From: Platerodrilus igneus
Lineage: Eukaryota > Arthropoda > Insecta > Coleoptera > Lycidae
Direction: 5' to 3'
Assembly: GCA_036346225.1 (NCBI GenBank)
Contig: JARFIW010001469.1
Coordinates: 11,440,001-11,504,000 of the forward strand
Length of the DNA: 64,000 nucleotides
Below the pieces are notes generated by a model. It was not told where the DNA came from. It ran no database searches and saw only the letters and a list, made by a program, of their open reading frames with translations. A program made the translations under genes and the position numbers. Each line of letters opens with the position of its first letter. The stretch's first letter is position 1. Below are positions 12,138-22,942 of the stretch, one piece after another.

Positions 12138-12982
12138 ATTGAATTAACAAGAAAATGCAACTACTATGTTCGAAAAGAACAAATATAGAAACAAGAAAAA
12201 GGTTTCTGAAAGCATATGTGTGTACAGCGTGGACAGTAAAAGAAGCGGACAGGAAAAAGATAGAAGCCTTTGAAATGAGATCTACAGACATATGATAAAG
12301 ATATCATGGACAAATAATATTAATAACAAAGAGGTACTAGAAATGGCAGGTAACGAAAGAAATATGTAGAAAACCGTAAAAAATAGGAGATATGGAATGA
12401 TAGGACACATACTAAGGCATGAGGGAGTAGTACAGAATATATAAGAAGTAGAAAAAAGAAAAAGAGACGTACAGATAGATATAGATTAAACTACTGCACA
12501 TAGATAGTGAAAGATGCATCCGGGAAGTGTGTAGGTTAGCTCAGAATAGGAAACAATAAAGGTTGTGACAGGCCCAACTCTTGTAAATATAAATATGTAT
12601 TTTACGTTAGGGTTAAGGTGGTGGGGACGTAGAGTGAGCGCCCGTACTAAGAAGAGGAGACGCGTGAGTGTTGTGGTAGTAGAAGGACATGCTCTCTAAG
12701 TTAAAATCGCAGTGCGTGATACAGTTATTGTAGCTGAATGTGGTGAGCTTGTTCTAATTTAAGAGTTTATTTGTAGTGATGGTTATTTTAATATCACTAC
12801 TGTTTAATATTTGTATATGTATTGCTTTGACCACTGAATTAAATCCATAAAAACGCATGTTATTCGTTTGTATTCTGCATGTAACTACTTACAAGAACCC
12901 CTGATTAATTATTCATCCTGTTGATAACAGTCTACATTCTCAAGGTACGCGTCCAACCAGTTCTAGGACTGAGGACTTAATG
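12138..12982 (+). mobile_element. RTE-like LINE 3' tail with (TGA)n end, copy A
   Basis: It starts near AACAAGAAAATGCAACTAC, runs through degenerate C-terminal RT sequence (the GTGGACAGTAAAAGAAGCGGAC and GGACACATACTAAGGCATGAGG regions) and ends in ...GAGGACTTAATGATGATGATGATGATA. A short TGA-type tail is characteristic of RTE-clade elements. It is interrupted by a solo LTR at 12564-12942. The equivalent in copy B is 27317-27815, without the LTR. Confidence 0.75.
12564..12942 (+). mobile_element. Solo LTR, present only in copy A
   Basis: A 379-bp block starting TGTGACAGGCCC and ending TCTACATTCTCA (5'-TG...CA-3'), flanked on both sides by the 4-bp repeat AGGT (12560-12563 and 12943-12946). The matching site in copy B at about 27760 has no insert. 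No coding sequence is inside. A 4-bp duplication and TG/CA ends fit a Ty3/Gypsy-type solo LTR left by LTR-LTR recombination. It is unrelated to the LTRs at 15590 and 19239. The strand is arbitrary. Confidence 0.8.
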
Positions 12983-13163
12983 ATGATGATGATGATATAG
13001 ATTTATTTATCAGTTTGTAACCAACCTTAAAAATAGGTTTCAGAATTGTGCTTCATATTTTTAACAGTTCCCTACAACATTCTTTGTTGGATTGGATTAA
13101 AAGGTGTTGTTTAAATCTTTCACGTTGTTTATTTATTTGAATTAAGCGTATTATCCTTTCTGA

Positions 13164-15589
13164 ATGGACCTGCACATTGAAGAAGTTCTAGATTACTAGA
13201 GCAGGTGGAACTGTTTGCATGTTCCAGCGAGTTAAAGAGTCAAATTAAAGGTTTAACCAAATTAGTGAGATCTTTAGTGAAGAACAAGGCTAAGGCAGGT
13301 CATCAAAAGAGGACAGCAGCTCTTTCAGTACTGAGAGTGGCAGATAACATAGGGATCGATGGCATTCTAAGACACACTACTGCGATGTGGAAGACAACGG
13401 GAAAGCAGCACATTACCTTCCAAGTACACAAAGTACTTAAATTGTTATTTAAGATGATGGTATCCTCTAGGGTAAAAGATTACGGAATTAAAATAGTCCC
13501 CCATTCGGATCTCCGGGAGGAGAATACTTCAGAGAATGTGATTAGAAAGTATAAAGAAAGAGCCGAGAGCATTTTGCGAGTTGGAGCGTGGAATGTCAGA
13601 AGTATGAAGCAAGTAGGTAAGCAAGAGAAATTGAAAATTGAACTGGATAGATTAACATTACCCATAGTAGAGATTAGCAAAATTCGGTAGCCAGAGGCAG
13701 GGAATTTTTGGAGCGGAGACTAAGGAGGAAGGAAATTTGGGTGTGGGTGTAGTTATGCGAAAAAAGATAGGATACTGTTTAGAAAACTACTTACAAAAGA
13801 ACCAAAGAGTACTTGTGGTTAGATTTGAGTCTAAACTTGAGAGGTAAATGCGAATTACAAAGATATAGAAGACATACTAAAATAACGCACCAAGACTTGA
13901 AAATTTAATAATTACGGGGGGTTTTAGTACAGTGGTAGGTGAGGGTAGTGAGGAAGCGGTAGTAGGTTTATTTGGATTAGGCACGAAAAACGACAGGGAA
14001 AATAGTCTGGTAGAATTATGCGACAAAAACAATTTAACCATCACAAATACGTTATTTCAACATCATGCTAGAAGACGATACACGGGGAAGATGCCAGGAG
14101 ATATAGGAAGATATCAAGTAGATTACATTCTTGTTAGACAACGGTTTAGGAATCAAGTAAAAGACTGTAGAAGCTACTCGGAAGCAGATATAGACAGTGA
14201 GCACAAAATCGCTGTGCTTAAATTTAAAAATTTGAAAAAAGAAGGAACAGAAGAAGGTACTTTGATTTTGAAAAACTAATAGATAAAGATATCTACGAAT
14301 AATTGGAAAAAATGTCAAATGAATTGCTGAAAGACATCAGAAAAATTGTTGATACGAAGGAAGTAGAACAGCTTGGAATAATATTAAATACAGCTTAGAC
14401 ATGGCGGTTAGAGACATTCTGGGATATACACAAAAAGTAAATAAGAAACCATGGATAGCAAGGATATCTTGAATTTAATAGAAGAAAGACGAAAATACAA
14501 AATATACCGCACGAAGCGGCAAAACAAAGGTACAAAGCAATAAAATGAGACAGTTCTTGTGTATAAACAAAAAGTAAATCAGAAATCATGGATGAAAAGA
14601 TTATTTTGAATTTAACAGAAGAAATGCGAATACAAAAACATACCAAGCAAAGCAGGGAAACAGTACAATGGAAAATTATTCGCAAATTAGGAAAGACAGA
14701 CGAAGTATACAAACTACTTAGAATAAATTTTGGGAATATAAAACGGTATAGCAAAAATATAAAGGGCATGGAAGAATATACTATAATAGAAAATGTAGAG
14801 AAAATGGTTAGATGACAAGAAGATATAGGAAATTCATATGCAGGACAAGAACTAGCAGCACTAGAACAGGAATAGGTCATTGAAAAGGATGACTAGGTAT
14901 ATCCTATACTTAGAGATGAGTTTGAATTAGCATTAAAGGGTTTGAAAAATGTTAAGGCACCGGGTATAGATAAGGTGCAATCAGAAACTCTAAAGGCCGC
15001 TGTAAGCTTGTAAGCTACATGTATGGGAAAAGTGAGATATCGAAAGATTTCAAACCTAACATCATAGTGACTATACCAAGAAAGAGAGGCGTTGATAGAT
15101 GAATTTTCGAACAATAAGTTTGACAACACACGCGTCAAGAATATTAACTAGAATTGTACAAAGACGGATGGAAAAACGAACTGAAGAAATACTAATTTGG
15201 ATTTAGGCGAAACAGTGGAATACGGGAGAGTATTTTAGCTCTAAAAGTGATAATGGAGAAGACAATAGAAAAAGGAAAAAATGTGTATAAAGGGTTTGTA
15301 TATCTGGAAAAAGCATTTGACAATGTAAAATAGAAAGCAATGTTTGAAATACTCAAAAAAATTGGAATGAGTTCTAGAAATACACGGATAGTTAATATCT
15401 TATACAAAAAGCAAACAGTGGTAACAGAATTAGAGCAGCAGCAAGTGAAGAAGCAAATATGGGAAAAGGGTGACACAGGGGTGTGTCCTATCCCCGTTAA
15501 TTTTTAACTTGTATATCAAAGCGGCAACGAATACTTTCAAATGCAGGAACATATTTGGAATTACTATGCAAGGAAAAGATTGATATGCT
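13164..15589 (+). mobile_element. RTE-like LINE (family 1), 5' part, split by a Gypsy element
   Basis: Starting at GGACCTGCAC it has the 5' UTR, the endonuclease N-terminus (GAWNVRSMKQVGK at about 13580), the C-terminal endonuclease region (13932-14279: GTKNDRENSLVELCDKNN, IDYIL-like VDYILVRQRF, then EHK in place of DHN), the linker and the RT (about 14920-15540, with GFVYLEKAFDNVK and a disrupted motif B). It continues at 21114-21845 beyond the LTR element. Numerous stops and deletions show an old copy. Its first ~300 bp are shared with copy B. Confidence 0.85.
13932..14279 (+). pseudogene. Endonuclease fragment of RTE-like LINE
   Basis: A 115-residue open stretch with GLGTKNDRENSLVELCDKNN, TNTLFQHHARRRY and YQVDYILVRQRFRNQVKD, all colinear with the endonuclease of the copy at 36547-37266. 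The catalytic DHN motif reads EHK, so it is inactive. It is followed by a frameshifted linker. Confidence 0.65.
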
Positions 15590-15962
15590 TGTAACAATTT
15601 TATTTTAGCAGTAAAAGAACCTATTCATTAAACGTACAATGAATATTGAAATACCTTTATTAACTAAAATAAAGATTCGAGTAACAATCAAATTTTTATA
15701 GTATTACTATATCTAGGATTAGTAGTCTATTTGTTTCGGAGTTCGGTGCAATTCCACAGCCACTGGCGCGCGCGTGAGAGGTTCGAGAACCCCACTTATG
15801 TTCCTCCCACCATGCAAGAACGCAGCGAGCGCACTCGTCGATAGTTAAAGGCAGCGTGAAGATGCATTCAAAAAGAATGGCGAGTGACCTCCGGGTCGCC
15901 TTATTTTGGTGAAACACTTCCTGAGTAAAGTTCAAATAAAAAAAAAAAAAAAAATCGTAACA
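15590..15962 (+). repeat. 5' LTR of Gypsy-type element
   Basis: 373 bp, TGTAACA...CGTAACA. It includes a CG-rich stretch (GGCGCGCGCGTGAGAGG) and an A-rich end just before the primer site. Its first 339 bp match 19239-19577 with two differences. Confidence 0.85.
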
Positions 15963-15963
15963 C

Positions 15964-15983
15964 TGGCGCCCAACGTGTGAGGC
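15964..15983 (+). promoter_or_regulatory. Primer binding site of Gypsy-type element
   Basis: TGGCGCCCAACGTGTGAGG begins one base after the LTR end. TGGCGCC-type sites pair with the 3' end of a host tRNA that primes minus-strand synthesis. Which tRNA is used cannot be told without a tRNA set. Confidence 0.7.
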
Positions 15984-15984
15984 G

Positions 15985-16360
15985 TCGAAATTTGTTTGTT
16001 CAACGTTTGGGACTTCGAAATTTGTTTGTTCATAATTTGATTTACCTCGAAAATTATTTGTTCAAAATTAATTTTACTTCGAGATTCGTTCGTTCAAAAA
16101 TTATTTTTTACTCTGAAACTTGTTTGTTCAAAAATAATTTTACTTTGAAATAGTCTGTTCAAAATTTATTTTTGCTTCGAAATTTGTTTGTTCAAAAATT
16201 GTTTTACTTCGAAATTAGTTTGTTCGAAAAGTAATTTGCTTCGAAATTTGTTAGCTCAAAATTTATTTTGCTTTGAAGTCCATTTGTCCAAAAATTATTT
16301 TGCTCCAAAATTTGTTTGCTTAAAGTTTATTTGACATTTAGATTTGTTTGTTCGCTTTTG
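15985..16360 (+). repeat. Degenerate ~35-40 bp tandem repeats in Gypsy leader
   Basis: About ten imperfect copies of a unit resembling TTCGAAATTTGTTTGTTCA followed by an A/T-rich spacer lie between the primer site and the non-coding leader. No open frame spans them. Confidence 0.65.
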
Positions 16361-17259
16361 ATAAAAGATTGGTTGTAACGTTAAACCACAGTCAATCAAT
16401 TAATTAACTTAGTTAAATTTATTTTTAACTTTCATTCTGTTTTGACCCCTTAAATTTTTTTTGATATTGTTTTGGCAAAAATAATTTTACCAAAAACTTT
16501 TTGATTTTACCTTTAGCAGTACGAATTTGTTTTGATCACTTTTGTAAGGTTCAGATCATTTAGATCTTTCAGTTTGATTCCATTAGGCTTTTGTAATCAT
16601 GTCGGATATTCCGAATTGTTTGTCTGCTTAAAGAAGAACGGGAGTAGTGAGTGAGAAACCAGTTTTGAGAAAAATTTTTGGAAGACTGTCAGCTAAAGAA
16701 GCTGATAAGCCTGTTGTTTGATTTGTTTGAGTCAATAAAGAACATTTTTGTCCAAATTTGATTATAAGGCTAGAGATTCTATCTTGAAGGTACATTGGAG
16801 TGAGCTGTCGTCGTGTCATTTGAGAATTGCTCTTTGTGCATAAGCACGTTTTTGATTTTGTTAGCAGATTTTTGTTTAGATCAGCATTGCAACGCAATTT
16901 AGTCTAGGCGGAACTTGTCGTCGTGGTTGGTCGCTCAGCAGTATGTCAGTCCAGACGAGACTCAGGAAGGGTTGGTCGCTCGGCATTGCGTAAGTCTAGA
17001 CGAGACTCGAGGTGAGTTAGGCGCTCTAGAATTTTTTTTTTTGCATCTTTTTTTGATTTGATGTAAATTTTGGTATTGTTAGTCTAGGTGAGACTCGTAG
17101 AGGGTTTGTCACTCTAGCATATTTAGGCGTTGTGAAGCATTGTAGTTGTTTCGACAGTTCAATTGGTAGTAGGGTGTGAGTGTACCTGAACACTGATTTT
17201 TTTTGTTAGCTATCGTCATGATTAGTTTTTTTACTGATGACTCATAAGCAGGTAAATGA
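16361..17259 (+). other. Non-coding leader of Gypsy-type element
   Basis: No gag-like reading frame is visible. Two or three loose copies of a GTCTAGRCGAGACTCG block (about 16905, 16950-17010, 17080) are the only structure I see. This is where gag and most of pol would be expected, so it is the site of the internal deletion. Confidence 0.5.
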
Positions 17260-17916
17260 CTTTTAGTTGTTGGTGATTGGTTTTCGAAATATTCGATTTT
17301 GCAACCTTTGCGAAGTGCCACAGCACATTTGATTGAGAAGTTTTAGAAGAAAAGTATTTTTTGCATACGGAATACCACCATTTGTTATTCGTGATAATGG
17401 TCCACAGTTGATTGGACATGTTTTTGAAGTTTTGTGTGCAAGGTACGAGATCCAAGAGATGTGGTACAATGCTGTGTATGCTCCTCAAGGCAGTTAAGTG
17501 GAAAAGCTTATAATGATAATTTTATACCTGGTGAAGATGTTGATGTCGTCTCCAGTAGTAGACCTTCGTATGTTTTGGATCGTCAACCTTTGTTTAATAT
17601 TTTTGGAAATGTCCGTGAAAATTTGCATGTAGCTTACCAACGTTCGAGTAAACGCTACAATCTTAGGAGAAGAGACATTTCATTCCGAGTCGGAGAAAGC
17701 GTTTGGAGAGCTAATAAGGTCCTCTCGAGTGCTAGTGATAAATTTTCCGCTAAGTTAGCACCTAAGTTCGTTATGAGTAAAGTTCGGAAAAAACATTCCA
17801 ATTTAGTATATGAGTTAGAGAACGAAGATGGGACAAGAGCAGGGAAATGGCACGTAAAAGACTTGAAACCAGTTGAAGCGTTGTATCCAAAGGAAAATGA
17901 TGAACCTGACGATTAA
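17260..17916 (+). pseudogene. Integrase remnant of Gypsy-type element
   Basis: From about 17268 the sequence reads DWFSKYSILQPLRSATAHLI (the first catalytic Asp region), then a stop and a frameshift. It continues as YGIPPFVIRDNGPQLIGHVF (second Asp, DNG) and NAVYAPQGS, a stop, then VEK (catalytic Glu region). From 17434 an open frame runs to the natural end and carries the C-terminal module YNLRRRDISFRVGESVW, DKFSAKLAPKFV and GKWHVKDLKPV, typical of Ty3/Gypsy integrase tails. The broken catalytic core means the element cannot integrate by itself. Confidence 0.8.
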
Positions 17917-18399
17917 TTCCGGTCCGATCATCTCTTTGATATTAAGTAATGACGTAGTGGTTTGTTTTGTTTTGTTCCGATTTTTGATTTAGTGTCGTTT
18001 CACTAATTCTGAGTATTTTATTTGAGAAGTGAAATAAGTGGTTAGAGATTTTGTAAATTTTGTAGGTTTGAGGTGTGCCTTGGTGTGCACGCTGGTCATT
18101 TTGCTCGCGCGTTGCTCAGAGATGTGTTTGAAGGATGTCTTTGACAGATATCCTTACAATGTAGAAGTAGGTGGGCTATTTGATTGTTGGTCCTGATTTC
18201 TACATATCGAGGTAGAGAGAATATTAGATTATTCTTTCCCTTGTTCCTTTTGACCGTTCGAAGTTCTTTGATTTGATAAGGTCAAAGTTGGCTTGGTGAG
18301 TCTCACCATTTGGTCCATCACTAATGAGATCAGTTGTTTGTTGGAACTCAGTGATAGGATATTCAGTAGGGTGTAGGATAGTACAGCCCTGACTGGCTC
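17917..18399 (+). other. 3' non-coding region of Gypsy-type element
   Basis: No reading frame or recognisable motif between the integrase stop and the 80-bp repeat array. Confidence 0.4.
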
Positions 18400-18720
18400 A
18401 ATTTTGTATTTGCATTAGATAAGTAACCTTATGGTTAGGTTACCTTTGTTTTGATCATCTCTTTACGATGAAGTGATGATATTTTGTATTTGCATTTGAT
18501 AAGTAACCTTATGGTTAGGTTACCTTTGTTTTGATCATCCCTTTGCGATGAAGTGATGATATTTTGTATTTGAATTTGATAAGTAACCTTATGGTTAGGT
18601 TACCTTTGTTTTGATTATCCCTTTGCGATAAAGTGATAATATTTTGTATTTGGATTAGATAACTAACCTTTTGGTTAGGTCACTTTTGTTTTGATTATCA
18701 CTTTGTGATGATGGTGTTTA
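18400..18720 (+). repeat. 80-bp tandem repeat, four units, in Gypsy-type element
   Basis: The block GATAAGTAACCTTATGG recurs at 18418, 18498 and 18578, exactly 80 bp apart, with a diverged fourth copy at 18658 (GATAACTAACCTTTTGG). Each unit contains AACCTTATGGTTAGGTT, a near-palindrome, and GATGAAGTGATGAT. It lies downstream of pol, before the 3' LTR. Confidence 0.9.
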
Positions 18721-19238
18721 AATATAGACCTATTAGTAGGGTCGTACTTTTGATTATCACCTTGTAGTGATGATGTTTTGAATAGTTATGCTGTCTTGAT
18801 GAGGAAGCATTCCTTTTTTTTGTAGATAGAGCTAAATGAGCTCCTGGAAGTGAAGTTTTTTTTGAAATTAGAAGTAAATCGTAAGTGTTTGCTTATAGGT
18901 AAGAAATATTAGCCTTGTTAGAAGTATGAATCTCAAGTCAGGAAATATTGTAAATTTGAATTTTTTGTCCCGTGGAGTGTTTGACTTTCTAATTTGACCC
19001 TCCCAATTTTGATTATTACCGATTGTGACTCCCCGATTTTGTCTCCCGATGGACGTCAGGTACGCGTAGTTACCAACACACTCATTTGTAAATATTTGTC
19101 CCCCATTTGAATAAATTTATAAAATTGCATAGTTAGTTAGGAAGGTAGGAAAGGCTAGTATTGTTATAAAAATTTTTTGTATTTGTTATATTTGAAGTTT
19201 TTCTAAAAAAAAAAATTTTTTCTTTTAGGAAAGGGTAG
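18721..19238 (+). other. Pre-LTR region and polypurine tract
   Basis: Mostly unassigned sequence. The last 20 bases end in AGGAAAGGGTAG, immediately before the 3' LTR, which is the expected position and composition of a polypurine tract priming plus-strand synthesis. Confidence 0.6.
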
Positions 19239-21113
19239 TGTAACAATTTTATTTTAGCAGTAAAAGAACCTATTCATTAAACGTACAATGAATATTGAAA
19301 TACCTTTATTAACTAAAATAAAGATTCGAGTAACAATCAAATTTTTATAGTATTACTATATCTAGGATTAGTAGTCTATTTGTTTCGGAGTTCGGTGCAA
19401 TTCCACAGCCACTGGCGCGCGCGTGAAAGGTTCGAGAACCCCACTTATGATCCTCCCACCATGCAAGAACGCAGCGAGCGCACTCGTCGATAGTTAAAGG
19501 CAGCGTGAAGATGCATTCAAAAAGAATGGCGAGTGACCTCCGGGTCGCCTTATTTTGGTGAAACACTTCCTGAGTAACGGTTAGTACTTAATCCACATTT
19601 TGCATATTCGTTATCATATTAGCTAATTTAAAAATTTATTTAGCGCAACGATATGTCAGAAACCGCAACAACACGTCAGAAACTGCAACGATAAATTAGA
19701 AACCGCACGACCACTTTGAAATTACAATGTAGAAACCTTAACTTATGGACTACACAATGAAAGATTATATTTGTAAATAAAATTAGAAAACGGAAGATTA
19801 CGCTATGAAGTAGTGCTGCCGTGAACCAATGTGAGAAATCCGCTTCGCTCCTACATCTGTATTAAAGCATGGAAAACAAGCATATTTAGCTGCAGGCCCC
19901 GCACTGCGAAGTTGTTTCCATTGCAACCAAAGACGACAGCCGGTTTTGGGTTCGTAATAGAATTAAGAATTTCCTCAGTACTTCCTTCTGAAAGTACATT
20001 ATTTCATTTTGTTTGTTGGATGTACAAAATTATTATTCACTTTACCTGTGATTAGACTGGTTTTCCCCAGTATCGGGTTTGATTTCACTTAGTTCCGTAA
20101 ATATGTGACTACACGTGGCTACACCGTAAATTAACAGCTGCTATTACGTCACCTGTTTGTTTGAACAATGCCGTCAACAATTGCACAATGGCTAACAGAT
20201 GTTTAGCATTATAGTACCGCCACTTTTGATAAAATTAGAGAATATCTTGGTGATTCTTTTGACTTCAAACGATTATTAATTTTGTTAAATTAATGAGAAA
20301 ATTTCGTATATTCATTTGTAAGTGACCTACACAGATCTGGTTGGGTTATAAAAAACCTTAATATTGTTAGTTACACTGAACTGTAATATATTTGAGTAAG
20401 GATCAGTTGATAAACCTTACAACAATTTTGCAAGAATATCAAATATTTATTTTATTTAATTATAATGAAATTTTATTTACTGAAACAAAGAAAATTCTTT
20501 CTAGTAAATTAATAATCTACCTTTAAAGTTTTTATTCTGATCTGGTTTGATCAGACCTGATAAACAAAAGACAGCAAGAGTTAAATTTTATGATTCCATT
20601 ATGTAGAAAATATTCTCTATGCATTTTAGGTATACTTGAGGGACGCAAATAGTGTTCCCATTTTTTTAGGTGACTTAACTATTATTCTTTCTTACAGGAG
20701 CAGTGTCTTATTCTGTTAAGACAAGTTTGTATATCAGCGAAGGCGATCTTTTTTTCTTTGGGTCTCCACGTCCGCCCTTAGAAATTTGCTATGCCATTAA
20801 TATAAATCAATCTGGACTTGGTGGCGCCTGTTTGTTTTAGTTTGAGTGTGACCCCACAGATTTCGACTTACCCCCATTGCTCATAGCTCTACCCAAGGAA
20901 TAGACCCCTAGTTACGTCGGAAGACTTAGTTTTGCAGACACCTAACTTGAAGTATGGTGTTAATAAAGTAGTGCCAGGCTGGTGTTTTAGCAAGTCAGAA
21001 AATTCGTTTCACTGGTGCCGGCAACGTCAGGCCCTTTAGTTAGAAAAATCGTTTCACTGGCGCCCATGCGTGAGGCTAGCGGAGCCAACAATTAGAAAAA
21101 AAAAATCGTAACA
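19239..21113 (+). repeat. 3' LTR of Gypsy-type element with ~1.5 kb extra sequence
   Basis: 19239-19577 matches the first 339 bp of the 5' LTR. After TCCTGAGTAA the two diverge, and only the A-rich end and CGTAACA (to 21113) agree again. The extra part (about 19578-21085) contains AATAAAG near 20962 and two primer-site-like blocks, TTTCACTGGTGCCGGCAACG at about 21008 and TTTCACTGGCGCCCATGCG at about 21051. It may be a nested or recombined LTR-plus-leader of a related element. Confidence 0.7.
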
Positions 21114-21845
21114 TGCTTAGGAAGAGTTAGCGTTAGATGCAGCTCTAATGAAATGGAAACAGTTCTAACAGAGAGATACGGTATGAAAATTAACAAAAAT
21201 AAAACTAAAGTACTAGTATGTAAAGAAAAGGAAAATAAGTCAAAAACCAAAATACAAATAGAAAACGAGAACTTACAAGAGGTTAAGGATTTCTGCTAGC
21301 TAGGAAACCAAATCAAGCAAGATGGGGAAAATGCAAAAAATATAAAATGAAGATTAGCACACGATCGTGCTGCATTTAACAATAAAAAGCGACTACTATG
21401 TTCAAAACAACAAACATAGAAACAAGGAAAAAATTGCTGAAAGCATATGTGTGGAGCACGGCACTTTATGACTGTGAAACTTGGCCAGTAGGAGAAACAG
21501 GCATGAAAAAGACAGCAGAGTTTGAAATGTGGTACTACAGATATATGATGATGGTATCATCCACAAAAGTAAGAACAAAGAAGTTCTAGAAATGGTAGGG
21601 GAAGAGAGAAATATGTGAAAAACAATAAAAAACAGGAGAGATAGGATGATAGGTCGCATACTAAGGCATAAGGGAATAGTGCGGTATATATTAGAAACAG
21701 AGATAGGAAAAAAGAGATTTAGAGGTAGATCTAGGTTAAACTATTGCACACAGATAGTCAAAGATGTAGGCTGTGGGAGCATCAAGGAAATGTGTAAGTT
21801 AACTCAGAATAGAAATTAATGTAGATATTCGTTCAACCAGTTCCA
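21114..21845 (+). mobile_element. RTE-like LINE (family 1), 3' part after the Gypsy insertion
   Basis: It resumes the LINE interrupted at 15589. An RT segment with METVLTERYGMKINKNKTKV follows at about 21155, then the thumb region with a stop, then 21398-21589 reading [20 protein letters not shown] and a CETW-like motif. It continues through GRILRHKGIV-type sequence to the QRSFNQFQD-like end. Several stops occur. Confidence 0.8.
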
Positions 21846-22322
21846 AGATGGAAAAACTAATGACAAAAAAATAATTGTACCTGAACCTGATGATTGTTGG
21901 TTTTGAAATATTCTCAACTAATGTCGATTGTTCCAAAGGATTTATTGGAAAACTATTTATTTGACAAACAGTTAAGTGATGAGGATCTTGGTAGTTGCAG
22001 GTTGCTTAACCCCCTTCAGATACCTTACATGTGATTTTCCAATGCCCCACCCGAAGGTACTACATGGACCAGGAAGCGAGTTTTTTCTACCTGGAAAATT
22101 TTGAATTTTGTCAAACCCTTGCTGTTCCAAGCAATAGTGCGGGATATATTACAAGCAGAGAGAGGAAAAAAGGGACAGAGGTAGATCTAGATCAGACTAT
22201 TGCACGCAGATAGTGAAAGGTGCAGACTGTGGAATTAGGAAAATGTGCAGGTTAGTTTAGAATAGGAAACAATGATGGTATGCATCTAACCAGTTCCAAG
22301 ACAGAAGATCTAACGATGATGA
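21846..22322 (+). mobile_element. LINE-derived composite repeat preceding copy B
   Basis: Counterpart of 2873-3949. It has a LINE end and spacer (21850-22024), a truncated tRNA-SINE (22025-22133, minus strand) at the same spot as the SINE at 3071, then a LINE tail (22137-22322) ending AGATCTAACGATGATGAT. Relative to copy A about 570 bp are missing between the SINE body and the tail. The tail runs directly into AGGAATTCCAAATTTG, the empty site of the CR1-like insertion. Confidence 0.7.
22025..22133 (-). mobile_element. tRNA-derived SINE, 3' fragment
   Basis: It matches the 3' third of the SINE at 3071-3366, sharing the ACATGTGATTTTCCAATG and CGAAGGTACTACAT blocks, but lacks the tRNA-related head because of a deletion. 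Confidence 0.75.
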
Positions 22323-22757
22323 TAGGAATTCCAAATTTGCACCAAGCAAATTGGGACAACAAAAGGATACACAATAAATCGCCAAAATTGAATACATGAT
22401 TGTACAAAACGGCATACCATAATTTACATTGTAATATAACTGTGTTTTTTATTCAAACTGAACTAATCTTACAAGTCACATCCATACAAAAAGAAACCAC
22501 AAGAAAAGAAAACAACGATTTATTTTCGATCGGGTAAAATGGCATTTTCATGATGAGTCTTTTCATATCTTTTAAAAATTAACTACCTACAACTAACGAT
22601 GCGAAGTGATATAAATATTTACAATGAATTAAAACAACAATTCTTAATAATACTAGCTATAACAATATTTGTACTTAGAGGTTAAAACTAATAATAACTA
22701 CAAAAAGTTCACATTATGTCTCTGCATTCTTTATAAAAATCTAGCTAATCAAAATGA

Positions 22758-22942
22758 TCAGCAAGATGGCGCACTCCTACGTCTAGGTCTAAGACCCAAC
22801 CAAAAACCTTCATCTGGTAATGGATTAACATTTGATTTGCTTAATACTAAAGGAATTGGTGTTTTTTCAACAGGTACAATTTCAAATTTATTCAAGATAT
22901 AAAAAATTATTATTTTAAGTTCCAGGAGAGCAAAGCGTGAAC
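22758..22942 (-). CDS. P450 exon 5 (C-terminus)
   Basis: Residues 453-513. After acceptor TTTGCAG the bases GT complete Gly453. It then reads [11 protein letters not shown] and continues to [15 protein letters not shown] and a TGA stop at 22760-22758. The L-helix and C-terminal beta strands fit the family. Confidence 0.9.

Larger units (their letters stand above)
7486..13480. repeat. Segmental duplication, copy A
   Basis: This block matches 22323-28300 in direct orientation at an offset of 14820 near the P450 exons. Exons differ by about 1-2 percent by eye and introns a little more. It carries exons 2-5 of a P450, intron sequence, an RT relic, a tRNA-SINE with an 11-bp target duplication, a LINE tail and the first ~300 bp of an RTE-like LINE. 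Copy-A-only changes are the CR1-like LINE at its left edge, a solo LTR (12564-12942) and three deletions in the P450. On the right, similarity stops at about 13480, where copy B runs into satellite. Confidence 0.9.
15590..21113 (+). mobile_element. Ty3/Gypsy-type LTR retrotransposon, internally deleted
   Basis: Flanked by the 4-bp target duplication TGCT (15586-15589 and 21114-21117) inside an RTE-like LINE, whose sequence continues on both sides. LTRs start TGTAACAATTTT and end GTAACA. A tRNA primer site follows the 5' LTR directly and a polypurine tract (AGGAAAGGGTAG) precedes the 3' LTR. Of pol only a broken integrase remains (17260-17916); gag, protease, RT and RNase H are missing. The first 339 bp of the two LTRs differ at two sites by my reading, which points to a young insertion of an already defective element. 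The 3' LTR contains about 1.5 kb absent from the 5' LTR. Confidence 0.85.

Noticed and set aside
12600..12640. TTAGGG-type sequence as a telomere remnant
   Set aside because: A single occurrence inside a solo LTR, no tandem TTAGG repeats.
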